Origin: Alphaproteobacteria bacterium LSUCC0719
GTDB lineage: Bacteria > Pseudomonadota > Alphaproteobacteria > Puniceispirillales > Puniceispirillaceae
Length of the DNA: 64,000 nt
Direction: 5' to 3'
NCBI GenBank assembly: GCA_040839025.1
Contig: JBFPJN010000007.1
Coordinates: forward strand, 1 to 64,000
The translations under genes and the position numbers were made by a program. The number at the start of each line of letters is the position of its first letter. Positions within the stretch are counted from its first letter, which is position 1. Below the pieces are notes generated by a model. It searched no databases. It saw nothing but the letters and a program-made list of their open reading frames with translations, and was not told where the DNA came from. Below, in pieces: positions 57,220-64,000 of this stretch.

Positions 57220-58275
57220 ATGAACGACGCCACCCTTCTCGGCCTGAAACCACGGGCTATTGAAATATTTAACGCGCTTGTCGCCGCCTATCTTGAATCC
57301 GGCCAGCCAATCGGGTCCAAGACGCTGGCACAGCGCCTGCGGCTTGATCTGTCACCGGCCTCGATCCGCAGCAACATGAGTGACCTCGAGGCGGCCGGAC
57401 TGTTGTTTTCCCCCCATATTTCGGCTGGCCGGGTGCCGACCGAAACCGGTCTTCGGATGTTTGTCGACGGTCTGATGGAATATAATTCCGATCTGACGGA
57501 TGAAGACAGGCTGTCCATCGATGGCGAATGTGCCATACGCGGCATCTCCGTCGATGATCTTCTTGAAAAGACGACCCGTACACTGTCCGGCCTGTCGCGC
57601 TGTGCCAGTCTGGTCCTGTCGCCAAAGAGTAATGCCGAGCTGCAGCATTTCGAATTTGTACCGCTTGGCGAAAATCGGGCACTTGCCGTGCTGGTGCGGA
57701 TGGATGGCCGCGTCGAAAACCGCCTGATCGATCTGCCTGCCGGGGTACCGCAATCGGCAATGGTGCGGGCCAGCAACTATATGAACGCGCGTCTCTCGGG
57801 GCGCGATCTGCATGCTGCCACGGGTCTGATCCGCTCGGAAATCGAGGCGCATCGAGCCGAGCTTGACGAGGTGTCGCGCGAGCTTGTCGAGGCTGGTGTC
57901 GGCCTGTGGACCGAGGGTGATGAAACCGAAGAGGCCGTATTGGTGATGCGGGGCCAGGCAAACCTTCTCGAGGATATCGAGGCTGGTGAAGATCTTGATA
58001 CCATCAGACAGCTGTTTTCAGAGCTTGAGGCCCGCGAAAATGCGCTCCGCCTTCTTGAGGCGACAAGTGGCGGTGACGGGGTGAAGATCTTCATCGGTGC
58101 CGAACACAGAATGTTTGTGAATACCGGCTGTTCACTTGTCATCGCCCCCTATCACAACGCCGAAAAGAACGTTATCGGTGCGATCGGTGTATTGGGGCCA
58201 CGCCATATGAACTATGCCAGAATCATCCCGATGGTCGATTATACCAGCCGCGCCATTGCCGCTGTACTGAGCTGA
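57220..58275 (+). CDS. hrcA: heat-inducible transcription repressor HrcA
   Basis: A 351-residue HrcA: the N-terminal winged helix ([25 protein letters not shown], then [42 protein letters not shown]), the GAF-like middle and the C-terminal block [36 protein letters not shown] site precedes the ATG. HrcA binds CIRCE (TTAGCACTC inverted repeat) and usually represses groESL; no CIRCE element is visible in this window. Its 3' end overlaps the convergent zinc-ribbon gene by 37 bases. Confidence 0.97.
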   Translation: MNDATLLGLKPRAIEIFNALVAAYLESGQPIGSKTLAQRLRLDLSPASIRSNMSDLEAAGLLFSPHISAGRVPTETGLRMFVDGLMEYNSDLTDEDRLSIDGECAIRGISVDDLLEKTTRTLSGLSRCASLVLSPKSNAELQHFEFVPLGENRALAVLVRMDGRVENRLIDLPAGVPQSAMVRASNYMNARLSGRDLHAATGLIRSEIEAHRAELDEVSRELVEAGVGLWTEGDETEEAVLVMRGQANLLEDIEAGEDLDTIRQLFSELEARENALRLLEATSGGDGVKIFIGAEHRMFVNTGCSLVIAPYHNAEKNVIGAIGVLGPRHMNYARIIPMVDYTSRAIAAVLS

Positions 58276-58826
58276 GCCAGCAGACCGGCAATCATCTGGT
58301 GAAGTGCCGCCAGCCAAGTGCCATTTCCAAGATTGTGAAGCTCGACAAGGCCTTCATATTCAGCCCATAACAGGCCGCCACCAAAAATGAGGGCGGCCAC
58401 CAGCGCAATGGTCAGCCTGTCAAGAATCTCCCAGGTGCCGATGCTGTGATGGCAAAATGTGGCCAGGCAATGCGGGCACGTGAGTGTCAGCCCTTCGCTA
58501 TCCGGTTTTGACCGCTTCCGGCCCGGTACACGCAGCTCTGTACCGCAATGTTGACAGGCGATCATATGGTGACGGTGCCGCGCCGAGATCGATCTGTCGA
58601 GACGCTGTCCGCCAGCCTGTATGCCGCCAGCATCATCATCGGGGGTGGGATCATGATCGGGGGTGGACCGCGTCACCGTAAAGACGCTGCGGCATGTCCA
58701 ACATCGCACCGGCATGTCGTAATAACGTCGAAGCCTGTCTGGCACCACAAGGTCATTTCGGCAAATCGAGCATTCAAGCTGCATCTGAAATCGCGGCCCC
58801 GTTGGCTGGACGGCGGAATGTGCCAT
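58239..58826 (-). CDS. zinc-ribbon protein with one membrane helix, unknown function
   Basis: A 195-residue protein I do not recognise. Two zinc-ribbon pairs are visible: CSICRND (residues about 19-25) with CWTCRS, and CQHCGTEL with CPHCLATFCHH. The linker between them is acidic (HDPTPDDDAGG). A hydrophobic segment (LTIALVAALIFGGGLLWA) around residue 145 is a likely transmembrane helix, leaving a ~45-residue C-terminus. The layout resembles MJ0042-type zinc-finger membrane proteins. It is convergent with hrcA, overlapping its 3' end by 37 bases. Confidence 0.7.
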   Translation of the reverse strand: MAHSAVQPTGPRFQMQLECSICRNDLVVPDRLRRYYDMPVRCWTCRSVFTVTRSTPDHDPTPDDDAGGIQAGGQRLDRSISARHRHHMIACQHCGTELRVPGRKRSKPDSEGLTLTCPHCLATFCHHSIGTWEILDRLTIALVAALIFGGGLLWAEYEGLVELHNLGNGTWLAALHQMIAGLLAQLSTAAMARLV

Positions 58827-58909
58827 CCTGTCCTTTGTGCCGCGAAAGTGACTAAGAAATCGTTAGCAACGTGAAAAAAATCCGGTCTGGACCTTATCCA
58901 GGCGGCGGA

Positions 58910-59698
58910 TCACCCGTCGGTTTTCTTCTTCGCCATTGTCTTTCTGGTGCGTGTTTTTGGCTGTTTCGCAGGAAGATCCTGCATGGCTTCGGCGATGGCG
59001 GCCTTGATCATCGGGCGAAGATCGGCTGCCAGCACGTCCTGCAATTCAGCCCGCATCGCGGCCACAAGCTCGGCCTTGATGGCGGGAAGATCGACAGATG
59101 GTGTGATGGTGCCGGACTTTACAACGGCAGCGGCAATCTCCTCCATCGCGGCATCAATGTCGTGATGCGGATCCGCGACGTTTTCAGGCTGATCGCTGCC
59201 TTCAGGCTGGCCGCCCATCTCTGGTTCGGCGTCATGGTCTGCCTTGGCCTTCAAAGCGGCAAGAGCAGGCTCATCCTCCCAGGCCTGCTGCACAAGCTGC
59301 TGAATGTTGGCCACATCAAGCTCGGACAGTGTATCGCCGCTGGCTGGCGCCGGCGGCTCGCTTGGCAATGGCTGGTCGGACATCGGGATGACGCTGTCCA
59401 AGATACCACTGTTCGAGGGATTGTATTCTGCGACGCCGGTGTCGCCAGCCTCGCGGTCGGCAAGTTCACGCAGCTCATCGAAACGGCGGGCTATCGACGG
59501 TGCATCCCCGGCGGTGGGTGTGGGCTCCATCATCGCGGCTTCGGCGCGTCCATCATCATCGTTCCGATCATCGTGAGATGCCGGACCGGTTGATGCCGCG
59601 CTGGCGGATTCGATCACGGCAAACATCGGCTGCCCTTCGGTGGCGGATTTCCGCGACTGTTCATACAGCGCTGTGATTGATTGTCTGACTGTTGCCAT
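58910..59698 (-). CDS. acidic, probably disordered protein with basic tail, unknown
   Basis: A 262-residue protein with no recognised domain. The N-terminal ~35 residues (VRQSITALYEQSRKSA) could form a helix. Residues about 38-200 are rich in Asp, Glu, Pro, Ala and Ser and probably disordered. About residues 195-240 are predicted amphipathic helix (IKAELVAAMRAELQDVLAADLRPMIKAAIAEAMQDL), followed by a Lys/Arg-rich tail (KTRTRKTMAKKK). The overall plan (disordered acidic middle, C-terminal oligomerising helices) resembles the PopZ pole organiser, but the PopZ N-terminal and C-terminal signatures are not clear. It is next to, and divergent from, grpE. Confidence 0.6.
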   Translation of the reverse strand: MATVRQSITALYEQSRKSATEGQPMFAVIESASAASTGPASHDDRNDDDGRAEAAMMEPTPTAGDAPSIARRFDELRELADREAGDTGVAEYNPSNSGILDSVIPMSDQPLPSEPPAPASGDTLSELDVANIQQLVQQAWEDEPALAALKAKADHDAEPEMGGQPEGSDQPENVADPHHDIDAAMEEIAAAVVKSGTITPSVDLPAIKAELVAAMRAELQDVLAADLRPMIKAAIAEAMQDLPAKQPKTRTRKTMAKKKTDG

Positions 59699-59877
59699 CG
59701 GCTTTGCCCTGTCTTCGCGGCGGTGGGTCCAGCCGCCGCCTTGGTGGTAAGTGTCGCATATTCAATTTCTGCCGACAACATGACCTGCCGGCCATGGATC
59801 ACGCCGGTTCGGGTCCGGTTGATTGCCGGGTATCACGCAACTTCCATGCCGATTGTGAAGATTCCGGTGCCCTTGCC

Positions 59878-59906
59878 CTTGGCTGGTGTCACAAATGGAC
59901 CTAAAT
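59878..59906 (+). promoter_or_regulatory. RpoH-type promoter before grpE
   Basis: CTTG (59878-59881) and CCTAAAT (59900-59906) are separated by 18 bases. This fits the alphaproteobacterial sigma-32 pattern CTTG-N17/18-CYTATNT with one mismatch. It ends 54 bases before the grpE ATG. Confidence 0.55.
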
Positions 59907-59960
59907 AACGCTATGCAAAGGATGAAATGCCTGGCTGGCGCCGGCAGACATGAAGGATGA

Positions 59961-60638
59961 ATGATGGCTGACAAGAAAAAGGACGCGGCGGTTGATGCCG
60001 CCCCTGAAGATGATCTGAACGCAAACCCGGACCCCGAACAGGCATCCGCGGACATGGCTGCGGAAGGCGAATCGTCGTCGCAGGATGGTGAGGTGCCGCA
60101 AGATGGTGCCGATGCGCCGGGGCAGGATGATACATTCGACGCTTTGATGGCGGAGCGTGATTCATTGAAGGATCAGCTTCTTCGCGCCCTTGCCGATGTC
60201 GAGAATATGCGCCGCCGCACCGAACGTGAACTTGAAACAGCCCGCAAGTACAGCCATACCGGCTTTGCGCGTGATCTGGTTGGCGCCATCGACAATCTGG
60301 CGCGCGCCATCGATGCGGCCCCGAAAGCTGATGACGAGGCCGCCAGCGAGTCCGTTGCCGCCCTGATCACCGGCCTTGAGATGAGCTGGACGGAAATCCA
60401 GGGCACTATGGAACGACACGGGATCAGGCAGATCAGCCCTCTTGGCGAGAAATTTGACTATAATCTGCATCAGGCGATGTTCGAGATGCCCACTGCCGAT
60501 CAACCGCCCGGCACCGTTGTCGAGGTGGTACAGCATGGATATGTGCTGCATGACAGGCTGCTTCGTCCGGCGATGGTGGGCGTTGCCAAGGCCGCAGACC
60601 CCGCCCCCGATGCCGAAACACCTGCGGATGATGGTTGA
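59961..60638 (+). CDS. grpE: nucleotide exchange factor GrpE
   Basis: A 225-residue protein. The first ~55 residues are acidic and disordered; the coiled coil follows (ALMAERDSLKDQLLRALADVENMRRRTERELETARKY), then the beta domain with GEKFDYNLHQAMFEMPTADQPPGTVVEVVQHGYVLHDRLLRPAMVGVAK. It releases ADP from DnaK. A GAAGGA site lies upstream; two ATG codons are adjacent (59961 and 59964). dnaK follows after 165 bases with its own heat-shock promoter. Confidence 0.97.
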   Translation: MMADKKKDAAVDAAPEDDLNANPDPEQASADMAAEGESSSQDGEVPQDGADAPGQDDTFDALMAERDSLKDQLLRALADVENMRRRTERELETARKYSHTGFARDLVGAIDNLARAIDAAPKADDEAASESVAALITGLEMSWTEIQGTMERHGIRQISPLGEKFDYNLHQAMFEMPTADQPPGTVVEVVQHGYVLHDRLLRPAMVGVAKAADPAPDAETPADDG

Positions 60639-60647
60639 GTGATCCCA

Positions 60648-60675
60648 CTTGCAACCGCAAAAGTGCGTCCTATAT
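60648..60675 (+). promoter_or_regulatory. RpoH-type promoter before dnaK
   Basis: CTTG (60648-60651) and CCTATAT (60669-60675) are separated by 17 bases, an exact match to CTTG-N17-CYTATNT. The predicted leader to the dnaK ATG is about 120 bases. Confidence 0.8.
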
Positions 60676-60803
60676 GGACGGTGTAATTCAACAACAGCAA
60701 GAGCATGACCTGCCTGCGCGGTGCCAAGGGCGCTACAGGACGAAATGCCAGAATGTCACCAGGGTGTCAGTTATGGATCTGGTGAATCAGAAAGGAGCTT
60801 GTC

Positions 60804-62714
60804 ATGGGGAAAGTTATTGGGATCGACCTTGGAACGACAAATTCATGCGTCGCGGTAATGGATGGCAAGGACGCCCGCGTTATTGAAAACGCCGAGGGTG
60901 CCCGCACAACGCCGTCAATGGTGGCCTTCGCCGATGATGGCGAAAGGCTTGTTGGCCAGGCGGCAAAGCGCCAGGCCGTCACCAATCCGGAAAAAACCCT
61001 GTTCGCGATCAAGCGTTTGATCGGGCGTCGGCATGATGACGCGGCGACAAAGAAATTCACCGAACTTGTACCCTATGAAATCACCAATGCGAAAAATGGT
61101 GATGCCTGGGTCAAGGTCGATGGCGAGGAATATTCGCCAAGCCAGATTTCCGGCTTCACGCTTCGCAAGCTGAAAGAGGATGCCGAGGCATTTCTTGGTG
61201 AAACCGTCACCCAGGCTGTCATCACGGTTCCCGCCTATTTCAACGACTCACAGCGTCAGGCAACCAAGGATGCCGGCAAGATCGCCGGACTTGAGGTTCT
61301 GCGCATCATCAACGAGCCGACCGCGGCGGCACTTGCCTATGGGCTCGACCGGCGCGAATCCGGCCTGATTGTTGTCTATGACCTTGGTGGCGGCACATTC
61401 GATGTGTCGATCCTCGAAGTCGGTGACGGCGTGTTCGAGGTGAAGTCGACGAACGGTGATACGTTCCTTGGCGGTGAGGATTTCGACCATCAGATCATCC
61501 AATATCTTGCCGATGAATTCAAATCGAGCGAAGGCATCGACCTGCGCAAGGACAAGCTGGCTCTGCAGCGTCTGAAAGAAGCAGCCGAGAAGGCAAAGAT
61601 CGAACTGTCCTCAGCCGTGCAGACAGATGTCAACCTGCCCTTTATCACGGCGGATGCAACAGGCCCGAAACACCTGAATGTGAAGCTGACACGTGCCAAG
61701 CTGGAACAGCTTGTCGAAACACTGGTACAGCGCACCATCAAGCCGTGTGAGGCGGCGCTGAAGGATGCCGGCGTGAAGCCAAGCGAAATCGATGAGGTGA
61801 TTCTCGTTGGCGGTATGACCCGGATGCCAAAGATCATCGAAACGGTGAAATCGTTCTTTGGTGCCGAGCCACATCGGGGTGTGAACCCTGACGAGGTCGT
61901 GGCCTCGGGCGCCGCCATTCAGGCAGGTGTCCTGACCGGCGACGTGAAAGACGTTCTTCTGCTTGATGTCACGCCATTGTCGCTTGGCATTGAAACGCTT
62001 GGCGGCGTCTTCACGCGCCTGATCGACCGTAATACGACCATCCCGACAAAGAAGGGCCAGGTCTTTTCGACCGCTGATGACAATCAGTCGGCGGTGACCA
62101 TCTCGGTCTATCAGGGCGAACGGGAAATGGCGTCTGACAACAAGCATCTCGGCCAGTTCAATCTGGAAGGTATTGCACCGGCACCGCGCGGCGTACCGCA
62201 GATCGAGGTGACGTTCGATATCGATGCCAACGGCATCGTCAAGGTCAGTGCCAAGGACAAGGCGACGGGCAAGGAGCAGGAGATTCGCATCCAGGCATCC
62301 GGTGGTCTTGACGACAGCGAGATTGACCGGATGGTCAGCGAGGCCGAAGCCAACGCCGAAGAGGACAAGAAGCGCCGTGATGCCGTTGAAAAACGGAATC
62401 AGGGTGAAGCCCTTGTCCATGGTGCTGAAAAGGCCATTGCGGATCTTGGCGACAAGGCCGACCCGGCGGCAAAGGCCGAGGTCGAGGCTGGAATCGCCGC
62501 TTTGAAGGAATCGCTTGAAGGTGATGATGTCGAGGCAATTGCCGCCAAATCGGCAGAGCTGTCGCAATCGATGATGAAGATGGGTGAGGCTGCCTATCAG
62601 GCGGAACAGCCCGCAACCGATGCCGAGGGCAGCAATGCCGATGACGGGGAAACCGTCGTTGACGCCGAATTCGAAGAAGTCGACGGCGATGCGGCGGCCG
62701 GCGACAAGAAATAA
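60804..62714 (+). CDS. dnaK: molecular chaperone DnaK
   Basis: A 636-residue Hsp70 starting at [20 protein letters not shown] behind AAAGGAG. The nucleotide-binding domain shows the phosphate loops, [20 protein letters not shown]-type [34 protein letters not shown] and [13 protein letters not shown]. The linker [16 protein letters not shown] leads to the substrate-binding domain; the tail is acidic ([15 protein letters not shown]). It folds and protects proteins with DnaJ and GrpE. The RpoH promoter upstream and the hairpin before dnaJ are described separately. Confidence 0.99.
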   Translation: MGKVIGIDLGTTNSCVAVMDGKDARVIENAEGARTTPSMVAFADDGERLVGQAAKRQAVTNPEKTLFAIKRLIGRRHDDAATKKFTELVPYEITNAKNGDAWVKVDGEEYSPSQISGFTLRKLKEDAEAFLGETVTQAVITVPAYFNDSQRQATKDAGKIAGLEVLRIINEPTAAALAYGLDRRESGLIVVYDLGGGTFDVSILEVGDGVFEVKSTNGDTFLGGEDFDHQIIQYLADEFKSSEGIDLRKDKLALQRLKEAAEKAKIELSSAVQTDVNLPFITADATGPKHLNVKLTRAKLEQLVETLVQRTIKPCEAALKDAGVKPSEIDEVILVGGMTRMPKIIETVKSFFGAEPHRGVNPDEVVASGAAIQAGVLTGDVKDVLLLDVTPLSLGIETLGGVFTRLIDRNTTIPTKKGQVFSTADDNQSAVTISVYQGEREMASDNKHLGQFNLEGIAPAPRGVPQIEVTFDIDANGIVKVSAKDKATGKEQEIRIQASGGLDDSEIDRMVSEAEANAEEDKKRRDAVEKRNQGEALVHGAEKAIADLGDKADPAAKAEVEAGIAALKESLEGDDVEAIAAKSAELSQSMMKMGEAAYQAEQPATDAEGSNADDGETVVDAEFEEVDGDAAAGDKK

Positions 62715-62731
62715 CCCTTCAAACCAGGATG

Positions 62732-62762
62732 CGCGGGGACGGTGATGCCATCGTCCCCCGCG
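62732..62762 (+). terminator. strong hairpin between dnaK and dnaJ
   Basis: CGCGGGGACGGTG and CATCGTCCCCCGCG pair around an ATGC loop, with one mismatch and one bulged C. No T-run follows directly (GGTTTCCC), so it may attenuate or stabilise the dnaK message and lower dnaJ output. dnaJ begins 32 bases downstream. Confidence 0.5.
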
Positions 62763-62793
62763 GTTTCCCATTGGTCAGTCTGGTGGCAAAATC

Positions 62794-63930
62794 ATGAGCA
62801 AGCGTGATTTCTATGATGTTCTCGGCGTGTCCAAGGACGCAGATGGATCCGCGCTGAAATCTGCCTATCGCAAACTGGCGATGAAGAACCACCCGGACCG
62901 GAATCCGGATGACGAGGCGGCGGCAGAGCGCTTTCGCGAAGCAACCGAAGCCTATGAAGTTCTCAAGGATCCGCAAAAGCGCGCCGCCTATGACCGGATG
63001 GGCCATGCCGCGTTTGACAATGCGGGTGCCGGCGGCTTCGGCGCTGGTGGGTTTGGCGGCGGCGGCGGTTTTGGTGGTGGCGGTTTTGCCGACATTTTCG
63101 ACCAGATGTTTTCCGAATTTTCGCGTGGTGCCGGTGGCGCACAGCCAGATCGTGGCGGGAACGACCTTCGCCATGATATGAACATCTCTCTTGAAGAGGC
63201 GTTTTCAGGCGTTCAGCGCGATATCAACGTAACGGTTCCGGTAGGCTGTGATGACTGCAACGGCACCGGTTCCGCAGCCGGCGCCCAACCCCAAAATTGC
63301 GGCACCTGCGGTGGCAGTGGCCGAATCCGCGCGCAGCAGGGATTCTTTGCTGTCGAACGCACCTGCCACAGCTGTCAGGGAATGGGCCAGATGATATCGG
63401 ACCCGTGTGGCGGCTGCGGCGGCGAAGGCAGGGTGCGGCAAAGCAAGGTGCTGTCGGTTTCGGTGCCTGCCGGCGTTGACAGTGGCAACCGGATTCGCCT
63501 GTCCGGCAAGGGCGAGGCCGGGTTCCGGGGCGGACCTCCCGGTGATCTCTACATCTTCATTTCGGTCGACCCGCATCCGATCCTGGTTCGTGATGGGGCC
63601 GACATCCTGACCCGTATCCCCGTACCGATGACAACAGCGGCACTTGGTGGCAGCATTGACGTACCGACGGTCGAAGGCCGGATGGCACGGCTGACGATTG
63701 ACTCCGGAACGCAGTCGGGACGCCGGTTCCGCATGCGTGGCAAGGGTATGCCGGTGTTGCGCCGCAATACCCGCGGCGACCAGATTGTCGAGGTTCAGGT
63801 TGAAACGCCAACCAACCTGACAAAGAAGCAGAAAGAGCTTCTCAAGCAATTCAGCGAGGCTGGAGATACCAGCCCGGAGACTGACAGCTTTCTGAAGCGG
63901 GCTCGCCGGATCTGGGCCGACGACAGCTAG
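62794..63930 (+). CDS. dnaJ: co-chaperone DnaJ
   Basis: A 378-residue type I J-protein. The J domain (residues 4-68) has the HPD motif in KNHPDRNPDDE; the Gly/Phe-rich linker is FGAGGFGGGGGFGGGGF. Four zinc-finger repeats follow, CDDCNGTG, CGTCGGSG, CHSCQGMG and CGGCGGEG, then the C-terminal substrate-binding domains (PAGVDSGNRIRLSGKGEAGFRGGPPGDLYI). It stimulates DnaK ATPase and delivers clients. Confidence 0.98.
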   Translation: MSKRDFYDVLGVSKDADGSALKSAYRKLAMKNHPDRNPDDEAAAERFREATEAYEVLKDPQKRAAYDRMGHAAFDNAGAGGFGAGGFGGGGGFGGGGFADIFDQMFSEFSRGAGGAQPDRGGNDLRHDMNISLEEAFSGVQRDINVTVPVGCDDCNGTGSAAGAQPQNCGTCGGSGRIRAQQGFFAVERTCHSCQGMGQMISDPCGGCGGEGRVRQSKVLSVSVPAGVDSGNRIRLSGKGEAGFRGGPPGDLYIFISVDPHPILVRDGADILTRIPVPMTTAALGGSIDVPTVEGRMARLTIDSGTQSGRRFRMRGKGMPVLRRNTRGDQIVEVQVETPTNLTKKQKELLKQFSEAGDTSPETDSFLKRARRIWADDS

Positions 63931-64000
63931 CCGCAATACCGATTTCATCTTGCCCTGCCGACAACAGCTTTATAGTCTCGCCGCATTCGGCGAGGAGGGC
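63931..64000 (+). other. downstream of dnaJ: hairpin CTCGCCG-CATT-CGGCGAG
   Basis: A perfect 7-bp stem with a 4-base loop (63977-63994) is followed by GAGGGC, without T-run. It could be a leader hairpin or a ribosome-site mask for the next gene beyond the window. No gene starts in these 70 bases. Confidence 0.35.

Noticed and set aside
61611-62771. Long minus-strand open frame opposite dnaK (386 codons)
   Set aside because: It is antisense to a clear dnaK coding frame, has no ribosome site and no family resemblance. Such frames are expected opposite GC-rich genes.
63977-63994. Terminator of the dnaK-dnaJ operon
   Set aside because: The hairpin is perfect but is followed by GAGGGC and not a T-run, so it is listed only as a hairpin.

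Overview
This window is a gene-dense, moderately GC-rich stretch of chromosome from an alphaproteobacterium. The evidence is the conserved cluster hemE-hemJ-rho-mnmE-mnmG-rsmG-parA-parB, a CcrM-type GANTC methyltransferase beside rnhB, an ETF-ubiquinone oxidoreductase, a UMF1-family transporter and alphaproteobacterial-type RpoH promoters. A marine lineage such as the SAR116/Puniceispirillum group would fit, but that placement is inference from gene content. I see no insertion sequence, prophage, CRISPR array or defence island. Nearly everything is core housekeeping.

Layout. Positions 1-2300 are compositionally different (more AT, poor ribosome sites): the 3' end of an unknown gene, a 426-base stretch without a convincing gene, and a TPR/GT9-like glycosyltransferase. 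2.4-5.6 kb is a minus-strand operon DUF1800-DUF1501-secreted unknown. 5.7-8.7 kb holds sugar-nucleotide genes (gmhA, galU, phosphomannomutase). 8.8-12.8 kb is glcB-apt-MFS. 12.8-18.1 kb on the minus strand carries ccrM, rnhB, moaB, a lytic transglycosylase and a family-4-like uracil-DNA glycosylase. 18.2-22.6 kb on the plus strand carries ETF-QO, a TPR lipoprotein and ispE. A tRNA-Gln, a response regulator, ribA, a YggS-type protein and a strongly signalled porin follow up to 26.8 kb, then DUF3576, leuS, lptE and holA.

The centrepiece is 31.5-44 kb. parB, parA, rsmG, mnmG, mnmE, rho, hemJ and hemE run leftward and ppsR, maf, coaE and dnaQ run rightward from a 424-base gap at 40828-41251. That gap has an AT-rich tract, a perfect DnaA box and two further consensus matches, plus one GANTC site. 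I interpret it as the chromosomal replication origin. Two perfect 16-bp parS sites lie 3.2 and 6.9 kb to its left, both buried in genes (ogt and rsmG). Origin, ParABS partition system and CcrM methylase are therefore all within about 28 kb.

44-58 kb carries secB, fxsA, a Tim44-like gene, Smr, a small XRE regulator, GNAT, HIT, comM, gshB, a BON lipoprotein, yraN, rsmI, an LpoA-like lipoprotein, hemW, rdgB, rph and hrcA. 58-64 kb is a heat-shock block (grpE, dnaK, dnaJ) with RpoH-type promoters before grpE and dnaK, next to two unfamiliar genes: a zinc-ribbon membrane protein and an acidic protein with a basic tail. Genes are tightly packed, with many ATGA start/stop overlaps and several overlapping convergent 3' ends. 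No clearly new multi-gene system is visible; the most useful observations are the origin/partition architecture and the few unassigned proteins.
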